Origin: Eutreptiella sp. 'Long Island Sound 2002'
Taxonomy: Eukaryota; Euglenozoa; Euglenophyceae; Eutreptiales; Eutreptiaceae
Reading direction: 5' to 3'
NCBI GenBank assembly: GCA_964036045.1
Contig: OZ038388.1
Location: forward strand, 2,303,501-2,367,500
Length of the DNA: 64,000 bases
Numbering within the stretch: position 1 is the first letter of the stretch; each line of letters opens with the position of its first letter. Both the position numbers and the translations under genes were made by a program. Below, one piece after another: positions 32,317 to 41,874 of this stretch. The notes beneath the pieces were generated by a model. That model searched no databases and was not told the DNA's origin. It was given only the letters and a program-made list of their open reading frames with translations.

Positions 32317-33726
32317 TTAGTTGTACCGACACCGCTTGGGCCAGTTCTCTGAGTTGTCCTCATTTAATTCCTCTGAAATGTGGGACCCCCCCAAGCAGTT
32401 TGAGTCCGTGTCATACGAGTCAGGCATTTCCTGCAGTCCCAACTCCCCCCAGATATCCTGCACTGATTTTTGTTTCATGACACATTCATATGCCTTTCTC
32501 GCTCCCTTGGACGCCTTGGCGTCTGCATGCTCATTTCCCGTGACCCCCACATGTGACGGCACCCATATCACATCCACACTGTCTCCTAGTAGCTGCCACT
32601 GCCCCCACAAATCCTCCCACAGTTCAACATGCGCCAGCGGTCCCCTGGAGCCCACCCATTTGTGCCTGGACCACTTGTTGCATTTTCCTGTTAACCCTTT
32701 ATACACTAGTTCCGAGTCTGTCACCACCAGGAGAGGCCGTCCTGGGCATTTATGATATACTGCCCGAAGGGCTGCTCTCAGCTCTGCCCGAGTTATAGAT
32801 TGCCGCTCTGTGTTCAATAGCGGCAGCTCCTCATTGCGAGCGTCATTGTCCCCAAACCACACACCATAGCCTGCATGATGCACACCACCTGTCTCCTGCT
32901 TGGACCCATCAACAAAAGCCACATCCCATCCTTGCTGTGCTTTGGCGTCAATTCTCTGCAGCAGGCCCGGCAAAACCGATGCCCATTTTGCCTTTTTTGG
33001 CACTTGTACCCCCCGTCCTCTGACAATTGCCCACTGTGGCTGCATGGAGGGAAATGGCTGATCTCCATCCAAGAATTTCCTTAGACAGTTGCACAGATGC
33101 TTGGCCTCTTGCCTCACAAATGATGACTGTGGTGCTGACGCCCACACTTCTACAAGTGTCACCCACGCTGCTACAAAGTCAGGCATTGCCACCGACAGCG
33201 ATCTAAATTTTGCATCACATCGGAGGACCCAGGACGCCCTTGCCGCAGCCCATAGCGCCAGTCCCTGCGTGGTGCTCAGCGATAACAGTGGCTGAGCCAC
33301 AAGCAACGTATCCATGGGGCACATGGCCCCGTCTCGGCCCCATACTGGGCCAAAGGCTTTACGCACAATATCCACGGCCACTGGCCAGAATTTGCACGCT
33401 GTAAGCACATGTTTGATAGTTTCAGGTACAGAGCATAAAATGCAGTTGGGCTGATGATATGCGTGCTGCGTGCGCGCCCCCAGTGCTAGCTTTTTCCACA
33501 GCGCCCTTCGCATGAAATCTCGTTGCGCCCCCGGTAGCTTGAGTTGCGCTAACTGTTCCCACACCTCTGGCTCCTGCCGTTTTTGTGGCGGCTCCAGCGG
33601 GCAAAGCACTGCTAGCATTTTCTGATTTGGTTGCGTCCACTCTTTAGGCAAATCACGCAACGGTAAAGCAAGCACTTGTGGTATTTTCGTCCGATACACC
33701 GGCGTCCATGTCGGGGGTAGTTTCAT
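32317..33726 (-). CDS. LINE ORF2 C-terminus: zinc finger and RNase H, intact frame
   Basis: 469 codons without a stop. Residues about 85-110 hold the LINE zf-RVT-type motif (CILCSVPETIKHVLTACKFW). The RNase H domain follows with all acidic residues visible: VAFVDGSKQ, ITRAELRAALRAV, LLVVTDSELVYKGL and WVPSHVGVTGNEHADAKA. The first codons overlap the end of YR2 and mark the 5'-truncated insertion point near 33,725. No poly(A) is evident at the 3' side near 32,200. It is related to the decayed LINE at 58.5-61.7 kb (shared KWVGSRGP/GWVGSRGP and VPS..G.EG/TG motifs). Because it alone is unbroken, it may be the newest insertion in the nest. Confidence 0.8.
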   Translation of the reverse strand: MKLPPTWTPVYRTKIPQVLALPLRDLPKEWTQPNQKMLAVLCPLEPPQKRQEPEVWEQLAQLKLPGAQRDFMRRALWKKLALGARTQHAYHQPNCILCSVPETIKHVLTACKFWPVAVDIVRKAFGPVWGRDGAMCPMDTLLVAQPLLSLSTTQGLALWAAARASWVLRCDAKFRSLSVAMPDFVAAWVTLVEVWASAPQSSFVRQEAKHLCNCLRKFLDGDQPFPSMQPQWAIVRGRGVQVPKKAKWASVLPGLLQRIDAKAQQGWDVAFVDGSKQETGGVHHAGYGVWFGDNDARNEELPLLNTERQSITRAELRAALRAVYHKCPGRPLLVVTDSELVYKGLTGKCNKWSRHKWVGSRGPLAHVELWEDLWGQWQLLGDSVDVIWVPSHVGVTGNEHADAKASKGARKAYECVMKQKSVQDIWGELGLQEMPDSYDTDSNCLGGSHISEELNEDNSENWPKRCRYN

Positions 33727-34990
33727 GGGTGCCGGTAGGTGCCGTGAATGGGTGCCGGATGCGCCCTGGGTGCGGGCAGTTGATGTAGGCCATTGCCGTC
33801 CTTGTGCTCCTCCACCTGAACCACGCCTTGATGCTAGGGAGCTTGCCCCCAGCCTTGTACATGGTCGCTATGCCCAGGCGTCGCCACGCATGCCATCTGA
33901 GGTCCTTCCACTTGGATCCACGCAAGAGGTTTGCCATGACATTTTGCAGTTTGTCCTCGGAGACAAGCCGCTGGAACTTGTTGAGGTTCCAGCACCTTTG
34001 CGCAATCCAGGCGCAGAATTGCAACCATTTGAGGGCCAATCCTGAAACCGTACGGGTAATCCAAGCCCTGTGGACTTTGCGGTCATAGAACTCCGCCGTT
34101 CCTGCCAGAACCCCCAACCTGTGGAAGCTGATGCTGGCCGCCTTGCCGACTTTGAGGCCCAACAGCGTTGAAAGCACCATGAGTCCCACCACACACCACT
34201 CCACCTCTGAATCCGCCTGGTGTGCCATGATCTGCAAAGCCTCAAAACTGCCCCACACCTGTGTGGACTTCTGTTCCAGTCCTTGTGCCGCCTTGAATGC
34301 CTTTCACAGTCCTTTTGGAACCGGTTCGCCGACCACCCCCATGGTGTATGCCATGGCCGCTGCATTGAGGATTGTTTTGACTGAGCTGCTGCCTATTCCC
34401 TCTCGAATGGCATCACATACGACTTGTTCCACGATCTTATATGGTCCCCACTCCGGCCTGGCCATATGTGCCAGTCGGAGTTTTCGCATTCCCGTCTTGT
34501 GCGTACCCAGCGATGTCGTGCCAAAAGAGCTTGCGAGGACTTGCCAGTTGCTTCCCAGGATCCCGTCCTTGCTGTCCGCCTGGGCTCGACACAATGCAGC
34601 ATATGCCCGTCTGTATGCAGGCCATTCCCTGGGAATCTCGTCCTCTTCACTTTCCACCTCGACTTCTCCGTCATGCCCAACGAACCGGTTTGGGCTGTCC
34701 TCCGCCATGCCCCCCCCTCCCCCCCTTCCGGGGGGAGTCAGTTTCGCAGTCCCATATCCAGTGGCTGTCGCCACATTCTCCACAAGGCCCCGGGGGGCCC
34801 TTAGCCAAGTCATACGCGTTGTCGCCTCTCGCAGTGCAGTAGTAGGTGATGTTCTCCCATTCCGCGAATCGGAATCTCCCTTTTCGGGTCGCTTCAATCC
34901 ACGTTCGGGCTCCCAATCTTTCCAACTCCTTGGCAGATCTCGCCGTAACTCGGGATTGGGGTTGCTTCCCGGTGCCCTTATGTGAGCCAC
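33653..34990 (-). pseudogene. Tyrosine recombinase of element 2
   Basis: One frame broken by a single TGA at 34,304-34,306. N-terminal part: NWQVLASSFGTTSLGTHKTG and SSSVKTILNAAAMAYTMGV. Catalytic part: VVGLMVLSTLLGLKVGKAAS (the first Arg appears changed to Lys), WHAWRRLGIATMYKAGGKLP (His-x-x-Arg kept) and IKAWFRWRSTRTAMAYINC (Trp and candidate Tyr). It overlaps the gag 3' end in another frame by about 320 nt, an overlap still open at 55,422-55,718 as well. The end is fused to the LINE insertion. Confidence 0.8.
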
Positions 34991-35906
34991 AAGTCGGACT
35001 TTGGCCCCCGCTGGGGTATTTCTCCTTGTAGCTGTCCTTGGAGACCAGCATCACCTCCCACATTTCCTTTGCCAGCGTTTCCCCTTTGTCCCCCTCGTTG
35101 GACTCCAGGAACTTCTTCAGAGAAGCAGTCGCTGCACGCATCCATTTGGCATTTCCCGGGGCTTCAACAAACTCGTCCAGCGCTGCAGGGGTCAGAGGGC
35201 GCACGATTTTGGCCCTCCGCTTGTGCTCCAGTCTCACTTTGAGTGCTTCCATCTATTTTGAGATCTCCTGCTCCTCCGGGTCCACAGGTGCGTGTGGTTT
35301 CCCGCCATCTGATGCATCGGCCGTTACCAGGTTTAGTTTGTGGCCCTCACGAATGATGATCCACTTGAAATTGTCGAAGAGGGCCAGCTCCCCCATTGCC
35401 CTAAGCACGAATTCGGGGTCTTCTGCCTTCCGGGTCTGTGGGATGCCCTCAGCCAACTCTCGGATGGCCAGGTGGTGCTTGGCTGCTAGCTGTGCCACTG
35501 CCATGCCAGCCTTCGCGATCTCGGCGCTGGAGCAGAGCTTCTCAATAGTGGTCCATTGCGACTCCAAAAACGACTTGATGCGCGCCCTGATGTCGTCGCT
35601 AACTGCCAGCTCCGTCTCCTGTTTCGCTTTGAATTCCCCTGTTTGGACATCAATTGTGCACCGACAGCAGCTCTCATAACCAGCAATGGCGTGGAGGAGT
35701 TTGAGTGGATCTTTTTCCTAGCCAGAGGCCACCTTGAGGTCCTGCAGCCATTTGTCGTGGTCCACCCCCGTGTCTGTGATGCGCTGCATGATTTTCACCG
35801 CCGCTCTCGCCAAGTGGTCCGCGGGGAGGGTGCTCTTGTAGACCTCGAACTGGCCCTTAGAGACGAAGTCTTTGAAGGTGAGGGACTGCATGATGATGGC
35901 GGACAT
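34671..35906 (-). pseudogene. Gag of element 2 with zinc knuckle
   Basis: One frame with TAG at 35,718-35,720 and TAG at 35,253-35,255. Blocks: DHLARAAVKIMQRITDTGVD, HDKWLQDLKVASG, ARIKSFLESQWTTIEKL, LKVRLEHKRRAKIVRPLTP and PCGECGDSHWIWDC (C-x2-C-x3-H-x4-C). The first block aligns with gag of element 1 (SRSQWLQTFASASG) and of element H. Gag is expected to bind the RNA template through the knuckle. Confidence 0.7.
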
Positions 35907-35956
35907 TTTGTATGGTTCTCCTTACTTGGCTTGACGGGCCCGAGAACCCAAAAAAA

Positions 35957-36037
35957 GTTAAAAGATTCTATAGTGACAGTGCATATGAGTGATATTATGG
36001 GGTGAATCTTGTGATTCACCTAAAGGCGAATCCCTTG
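35957..36037 (-). repeat. Element 2 terminal repeat A1
   Basis: About 80 bp shared with A2 at 28,910-29,003, including the ATTCACC-TAAA-GGCGAAT hairpin. It begins where the element 1 gag frame is interrupted and ends about 50 bp before the element 2 gag ATG. Confidence 0.75.
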
Positions 36038-36392
36038 ACTTGATCAGGGCAGCCTGTCCCTCTAACAAGCTCAGCAGGGCAGGGTCCGAAGCCTTGTTGA
36101 CAGTGTCTGGCTGTACCCTGATTTTCTCAAAGGCCCCCGTGGTCATATTTATTTGGACCTGCTCTGTCAATGTGTAGCCAATCAGATTCTCAATGAGCGC
36201 TTCCTGTGTCCCTCCAAATCCTGAGGCACTGGCAAATGTCTGGAGCCATTGCGAACGCGAATCCCCCAGATGGCGAAGGGACTTGGTTAACCTCATTTTT
36301 GCCGCAGCCCAGGACGCTGCCGGGGTTCCCTCTCGCACAGAGTTGTGCACTCCGGCCTGGAGGTAATCCTGAAATTCCATGCATTCCGCCAT
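36038..36392 (-). pseudogene. Gag N-terminus of element 1
   Basis: Starts at ATG 36,392 directly after A1. Blocks: MEFQDYLQAGVHNSVREG, ASWAAAKMRLTKSLRHLGD, SRSQWLQTFASASG and NKASDPALLSLLEGQAALIK. It is cut at the A1 end of element 2 and continues at 28,728 with LTEKVNSLSE in the same frame. Confidence 0.7.
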
Positions 36393-36473
36393 CTTCCCCA
36401 GGCAAAATTTCAAAAAAAATCTGGAACAAATAAGACAGACATGTAAAACCCCAGTTAGCAAAGCTAATAGTCG
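36393..36473 (-). repeat. Element 1 terminal repeat A1
   Basis: About 80 bp, about 90 percent like A2 (24,289-24,367). It lies between the interrupted host gag (ending GTAAACG) and the element 1 gag ATG. Confidence 0.75.
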
Positions 36474-36479
36474 TTTACC

Positions 36480-37203
36480 TCTATACGCGGACAGGGACGT
36501 TACCGTAAACGTCCACACCGCCAGGACGAAGGCTTTTAGCCCGTCGATCTCGTCGTCATCCATGGACTCCATAGCTCAGTGTCAGCGGCATCAGAATCCA
36601 TCACTGGGGCCGCATCATCTAGAGTGACACGTGTGAATTTTTCCTTATCCCGGAAGCGCGACACGTACTCGTGGGCCGGCACCTCTCTGCGCCACAGCAG
36701 CTTGGACAAAGCCAGCAGGCTTGCATATACCCATTGGGGCTTGGCGTCCAGCTCCCGGACCTTTAGCAGCTCTGCCTTGCTCAAAGGGGGTACTCTGCCA
36801 TCTTCCTCTTCGCCGCAGCCTTGGATTTCTCGCCGACCTCCGCCAAATCCTTTCTCAGCCCCTCCATGGCCATGCGCTGGTCTTCCACCAGCTTCTTCAA
36901 CTCCTGCAGCTCAGGCGCCGGGGTCGGGGGAGGTGCTGTCTTCACGAAAACCACCCCTTCCACATCAAGGCTGCATTGTGCCATCACACACAAAGCTCCT
37001 ATCATTTTTGGCAGCCCCATCTCTCCAACCACCGGCACCCCAAACTTCTTGGTAAATGTGTCCTACCACTCCGTTCTCCTGTCCATCAACGCCAGCAGTG
37101 CCATTTCAACTGTCGACGCGGCCCTTGCAATTTCGATGAGCGGCACCGAATCAATAAAGGTGGAGCAAATAATGCCCCTGGCAAATGCCGCGAAATCCGA
37201 CAT
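36480..37203 (-). pseudogene. Gag N-terminal part of element H
   Basis: ATG at 37,203: MSDFAAFARGIICSTFIDSV, IARAASTVEMALLALMDRRT, EW-TAG-DTFTKKFG (stop 37,063-37,065), then ELQELKKLVEDQRMAMEGLR (helical). After a frameshift near 36,785 it reads KPQWVYASLLALSKLLW and EIDGLKAFVLAVWTFTVTSL. Aligns with the gags of elements 1 and 2. Interrupted at 36,480 by element 1 and continued at 24,136. The terminal repeat of element H lies 70 bp upstream. Confidence 0.65.
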
Positions 37204-37930
37204 CGACATTACTATTGGCCGAGTCTATACCAATTATCACGGAGTTTGACTCTACGTGTGACCCTCTTCTGGCCTGCAGGCTCAAAATGCAAAAATTGCA
37301 CTACAACAAGAATTGAAGCACGCACACCACACACACGCACAAACGCACACCAAAAGCAGAGCTAAACCATAGATTAGAACGTAATCTAAGAGCCCGACCT
37401 CTACACCTCCCGTCTGTCAGCGGCGCCTCGCCCCCCCCCCCCCCAGCTCAAACATCATTAATCACCAATTTTTTTGTGCCGAGGCGTCCACCCTCGACTC
37501 CGCCACAACACAAGATCCGCCTCCCCCGTCAATTTCTAAGTAAGCCTAGGCTGATTTCCTCTCACGGATTCCGGCAACCACCCAGCCGTCAACCATGTGA
37601 CGATGTGAGTGCACCTCTTCCTCTGCTCCCTTCCTCCTGCAACTGACCAGAGCACCGCCTCAGCCGCCTCCACAGGTTACACAGGCCTTATTAACCCTAC
37701 CCAACCATGACAGGGCGAGGCCTGAGGCTAACAAGTCCTCCCCCTCCCGTTGTGTGGGCACGCCAACCAAAGCTTGTCCATACTTCAACTGCACCGAACT
37801 CTCTTACGAGCTATGTCCCTATCCGGACTATAAAGTGGCTGTAAAAAAAAAGACCATCACGCCTCTTTGTGTGCCCCCATTTTGTTCTCATTGCATTACT
37901 CTTAGGCAAGTAGAGTGCCACGGAGCGCCA
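37204..37930. other. Element H terminal repeat and flanking non-coding DNA
   Basis: Bases 37,272-37,390 (CTGCAGGCTCAAAATGCAAAAATTGC at one end, AGAGCTAAACCATAGATTAGAACGTAATCTAAG at the other) and 37,393-37,414 (CCCGACCTCTACACCTCCCGTC) recur as reverse complements at 41,653-41,782 and 41,852-41,874. The remainder (37,440-37,900) holds no recognised gene. Confidence 0.65.
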
Positions 37931-39260
37931 CCCGTCCGATGTGCCGCGATCCGGAGCCGACGGATAGAGGAGGTGCCTGCCGATGGGGGGGGGGGGGGGG
38001 GGGCTCAGCATCGGCGTCGATGACGTCTTCTCTCTCCCGACGCCCGCCACCACGCTCGGACCCCGGTCGCCCCTGCACGGCCGCGAAGGCCAAAGGGACA
38101 TCCGGGACCCTCGCGTCCCCGCTTCTGTCGGGACTCTCTCCATTTCTCTCAGGCAGGTTGGCTGTCTCGTTGCCCCCCCCCCCCCCCCCCGGTCATCTCG
38201 TCGGCTGCGGTCTGCACGGGACTCGGTGGTGGCCTCCGCATCCCTCCACCCCCCGAGGACTTCTTGTGGACCCACATCCTTTTCCCGCATACATAGGGCC
38301 AGAAGCCCCCCGGGAACATGTCTTTGAGGGATACAACCCTCAACTCCCACTCCATGCCCCCTCGCGCACTGGGCCACGGCAGCTCCACATTGTCTGCCAC
38401 GATGAAATCGTCTGGGGAGTCAGCATAGTGGGCCGCCACTGACTCTGACATCCAACGACCCCACCAGGCGAGCCATCTGACCGGTAAACCCAACGAGCGC
38501 AAGGCCGCCGACCCACCCCTCCTCCACGCATGCCACCACGAGTGGGCGCTTGCACATCCGCTGAGGGCGGTTGCCATGCCCATTTGGAGGTAGGCCGCCC
38601 CTCGTGAGCAGAAGTGTGCCAGCGGGACCGCTGATGTGGATCCCTCTCGGTCAAACCATCGCAGCCATGCCCTGCCGTAGCTCCCCAACTTCCTTCGGAC
38701 GAAGTGTGGGTCAAATTTAACGGTGTGAAACCCCAGGCCCCTTCCGCGGGACCCGCCACGCCTGATGGGGGCTGCCTCGCCCACCCGTAGTAGGCACGTG
38801 AATGATAGGACCGCCATCCCATATGCCGTCCACTGTGCTATCACATGCTCTCGCGAAATTCCTGAGCTCCTCCAGACCCGCGTAGGGGCGTGCCACCGCC
38901 AGAGATTTGGCCCACTTTCGGCACCTCCATACCCGCCGGTAACGAATTCCGGTAGCCATCCCATTTCTTCCAATGCGCGCGCCCCAGAGCTGGAACAGGT
39001 ACCTGCAAGCTTCTGTCTCCAGGCCATCGACCGATGTGTATCCGACCCAAAGGGCCAATTTCCTGTAGTGGGTACAGTACGCACCCATGGTGCTCTTCAC
39101 CCAAGAGGATGCCTGCACGGCATCCACGAAGGTGATCTCATCCTCCTTCCACAGCCGTCGCCACGCTGCCCATACCAAACGCCAGACCACGTCGTCCCGA
39201 TCCCGGAAGTCGGTCGGTTGCAAGACCACCACATCTTGTCGGGATTCGATCGCTTGGCGC
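37930..39260 (-). pseudogene. Tyrosine recombinase of the 38-41-kb element
   Basis: N-terminal part in the 38,717-39,304 frame (VQASSWVKSTMGAYCTHYRK, GLEELRNFAR), then a frameshift near 38,855 into 38,149-39,084: AYGMAVLSFTCLLRVGEAAP (Arg-I kept), HSWWHAWRRGGSAALRSLG (His-x-x-Arg), LAWWGRWMSESVAAHYADSP (Trp and Tyr). All the YR catalytic positions I can see are present, unlike elements 1 and 2. A proline/glycine-rich tail continues through a run of 18 C (38,173-38,190) to about 37,930. It points away from the adjacent RT on the plus strand. Confidence 0.8.
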
Positions 39261-39329
39261 GCAATGCGGTGAGTTGGATGCGTGGCTGCGTGACCTGCGT
39301 GCATGCTTGCCTAGGGCCCCGCCGGGCTT

Positions 39330-40480
39330 GTTGGAGCGGCGCTTGATCCAATTTCTGGATTGGGGGGTGGAGGCGGCTAGCAACCTGCGGCAGCCGGATT
39401 TCCTACCCTTGATTGCAACGGCACTGTCCTCCCTGGACTCCGGGGTCTGGGAGTCCCTGCTACACAATTCTACGTCGCCGAAGTTGCTGATGCAGCGCAT
39501 ACGGGACGAAGTTATTTGGGAGCGTTATGTGCCGGAATCCTTTGCGTCGGTTGCCAGCCGCCACTTCTCAGGAGTTGGGGCCCCGGCGGACGAGGCGGTA
39601 GTCATGTTGCATGCTTTGCGTTGCCAGAACCTGTTGTTCCCCCTTCCGCCGGGGTCACCGGGTCCGAACGGGGGAGTTTTTGTCATCCCATAGATGCTTG
39701 ATAAGTGTAGCCTAATTGTGAATTTGGTGCCAGTGAAGAGAGAGATGCTTGAGAAGCCTGAGAAGTTTTCGCTGCCGTCAGTGGAGGTCCTTGCCCTTTT
39801 GCCGCAGGTGGCACAGCAGGGGTCTTAGTTTTTCCTCCCCCCTTTATATAGTAGGGCCCGATGTCTCTGGCCGGTTTGGGAGGTGCTGGGGCGCCCGGGG
39901 GGGGGGGGGATGAGGAACTGTGTATGTGCCATATTGACCTCAGTAATTGTTTTTGGTCGCTGCGCCTCCCAGAAGCCTTCTGGGGGGCTTTCCGTATCTC
40001 GGATGGTGAGGGAGGAGTTTTGTCGTTCAGGTTCCTGCCTTTTGGCTGGAAGTATAGCCCCATTCTATGCCAGAAGGTATTGAAACGTCTGGTGGAGGAG
40101 ATTGGCCTGGTGGGAGTGTTGGTTTTGATTTACATCGACAATGTGCTCATTGTGGGACCGGGTAAAGGGCGCGTGCGTGGGCACGCTATGCGCGCGGTGC
40201 ACGCGTTGCGTGTGGCGGGTGGAGTTACAAGCCCAAAGAGCACCTTGGAGCCGGTTACGCGCCTGGTGTGGTTGGGAAAAGACGTGGACTTGGGTGGGGG
40301 TAGCCTGCGGGCGGTGGGGAATGCGTGGGAAGCCCTGCTGGCCCACTGGTTGAGATTGTCCGTCGGTGGCTGTAGTGTGCGGTGCTTGCAGCAATTTCTA
40401 GGGCGCGTGCAGTGGATCTGTAGACCTTGTTTTGGGCATAGTCCTCACTTGCCGGGGGTCTGGGCCCATGTGTTGTGCCC
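39330..40480 (+). pseudogene. Reverse transcriptase of the 38-41-kb element
   Basis: The plus-strand N-terminal extension LLERRLIQFLDWGVEAASNL and GVWESLLHNSTSPKLLM aligns with element 1. TAG at 39,691-39,693 and 39,826-39,828 interrupt KFSLPSVEVLALLPQ. Then HIDLSNCFWSL (motif A), LPFGWKYSPILCQ (motif B), IYIDNVLIVG (motif C with the second Asp changed to Asn, so inactive), SPKSTLEPVTRLVWLGK and LQQFLGRVQWICRPCFGHS. A 15-C run (40,478-40,492) shifts frame before RNase H. Confidence 0.85.
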
Positions 40481-40519
40481 CCCCCCCCCCCCGCCCGTCT
40501 GCAGTTTACCCCGGTCAAG

Positions 40520-41026
40520 TTGTTGCGCTCCATGTGTGTGGTGTGTGTGTTGGCTTTGCCGGGTTGGTCAGTGATTCCCCTGCCCAGAGAGGTGCGGAGA
40601 AAGCCGGCGTTTGTGTATGTTGATGCGGCGCTCGACGCGGAGGTGTACAGGTTGGGACTTTTTTCGATGGAGCTTGGTTCGCGGTACACGGTGCCCCTTG
40701 AGCAACCGCAAAACCAACAGTGCGCGGAGGCGCGTGCGGTCCTGTGGGGTTTGAAAATTTTTCTTAACGTAGGCATCCGCGAGGCACATCTTTTTGGTGA
40801 CAATGCGGCGGAACTGGTGTAGTTTTTGCGTCGCAAAGCAAGTGTGGGGCGTGTGTACCAGCAGCGCCTGCTTAAGTGTTTCAGGTACCTGTGGTTTACG
40901 GCATACATTCACTGGGTACGTGGTGCAGTGAATCCGGCGGACTCCATCAGCAGGCTGCATGGCCCGTTTGCAGGGGATTTGGACCTTGCACGTGAGGCTG
41001 CGACGCGTAGAGTAGGCGATCTGTAG
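40520..41026 (+). pseudogene. RNase H of the 38-41-kb element
   Basis: FVYVDAALDAEVYRLGLF (Asp), QQCAEARAVLWGLKIFL (Glu), LFGDNAAELV (Asp), TAG at 40,820-40,822, then FLRRKASVGRVYQQRLLK and GAVNPADSISRLHG. A second TAG ends the frame at 41,024-41,026, but similarity to element 1 may continue past it. Both TAGs fall where element 1 has Gln (DNSSALEQ and ALQSF). Confidence 0.8.
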
Positions 41027-41171
41027 GCTTTTCCGGACCGCAAAACGGTTTTTCTATGGACCCCGGGCGTCCCCATGGGACCTTTTGTGCTTCCGTAGGC
41101 ATGGCGGTTGGGAATCCGGTCGTATGAGGGGGGGGGGGGGGCGGACTTCCATGAGGTCTTCCTGCAGTATA

Positions 41172-41523
41172 GGCTGGAGGAGTCAGTGGGGGCGATGACG
41201 TAGCGTGTGAGTTCCTGTGCGCTTGAGCCAGCCCTGTCCCAAAGGCCCTCGCGCCCGCGGTGCTACGGGACGCCGCGCTAGACATTGCGCGGCGCCTGCA
41301 CGGGGCGCCTACCCAGGCGTTCCGCCCCGGGGGCACCCCCAACGTCAAGCCACCCGGCCAGCACCACCTGTGCTCCCACAAGTGGCGAGTGGTGTACCCG
41401 CTGGGCACTGTCTACTTGACGTTGAGCAGGCAGTGCTTGCATGAAGGCAGACACCTGCCTTATGTATTCGTGCAAGGCTCCTTGCGGCCGGTGGTGGGCT
41501 TGGCCCACCTGTTTGATCCGTAA
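41172..41523 (+). CDS. Possible 3' ORF after RNase H
   Basis: The frame 41,260-41,523 (87 codons) reads ALDIARRLHGAPTQAF, HHLCSHKWRVVYPLGTVYLT and VFVQGSLRPVVGLAHLF. It lies in the same place as the extra ORF of element 2, and its end is loosely similar to HLYLVRHELRLAPGVRLTM there. The upstream part is frameshifted. Homology is tentative. Confidence 0.35.
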
Positions 41524-41652
41524 GGGACAAGCTGTCTCGGTATGTTTTGTTGCAGTTTTTGGCATGACCCAGACCCATGGGGGGCGGCGCACTGTCGAGT
41601 TTGTCTGGCCTGCTTCGGTGTCCCTGCTTGTGTGCCTTCGTTTGTGCTAAAT

Positions 41653-41874
41653 CTTAGATCACGTTTTGATCTATGGTTTAGCTCTGCTTGTGGTGTGTGT
41701 GTGTGTGTGTGTGTGTGCGGGTGTGTGGTGTGCATGCGTGTATTCTTGTTGTAGTGCAATTTTTGCATTTGAGCCTGCAGCCCACCCGTCCCACCCAATA
41801 CGCTATGTGCGAGTTCTATCGCCCTATTCAGGGCCTATGTGACAGGCCCTGGACGGGAGGTGTAGAGGTCGGGC
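41653..41874 (+). repeat. 3' terminal repeat of the 38-41-kb element with (GT)n
   Basis: Reverse-complement match to 37,272-37,414, interrupted by a (GT)n run at about 41,693-41,717. The two submodules (about 120 bp and 22 bp) occur in the same relative direction as seen from gag and from RNase H respectively, as expected for split direct repeats rather than simple inverted repeats. Confidence 0.65.

Larger units (their letters stand above)
28729..36037 (-). mobile_element. YR retrotransposon, element 2, nested in element 1 gag
   Basis: Minus order: A1 (36,037-35,957), gag (35,906-34,671), YR (34,990-33,653, overlapping gag), a LINE insertion (33,726-about 32,200), RT (32,132-30,809 plus an inverted piece), RNase H (30,545-29,972), an extra ORF (30,048-29,374), B1 (29,085-29,001), A2 (29,003-28,910) and B2 (28,813-28,729). 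It shares gene order and repeat plan with element 1 but has different repeat sequences. Flanking element 1 gag codons rejoin in frame when it is removed. Confidence 0.75.
24137..36476 (-). mobile_element. YR retrotransposon, element 1 (gag-YR-RT-RH), carrying nested element 2
   Basis: Minus-strand order: A1 repeat (36,473-36,393), gag (36,392-36,038, resuming 28,728-28,040), YR (28,033-about 27,060), linker, RT (about 26,480-25,050), RNase H (about 25,035-24,486), then B1 (24,419-24,368), A2 (24,367-24,289) and B2 (24,187-24,137). This is the split-direct-repeat plan known from Ngaro/PAT/VIPER-type elements. Placing YR before RT is the VIPER-like order, not that of DIRS-1, PAT or Ngaro. Its own length without element 2 is about 5.0 kb. 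Stops and G-run frameshifts make it non-autonomous. Confidence 0.75.

Noticed and set aside
36396-36475. Conserved hydrophobic peptide (LLALLTGVLHVCLICS) shared with 24.3 kb
   Set aside because: It is the translated terminal repeat A, with intron-like signals, not a membrane protein.
27206-41026. Reassignment of TAG to Gln
   Set aside because: Only two TAGs align with Gln; others align with Lys, Leu, Phe or small residues, so ordinary decay is simpler.
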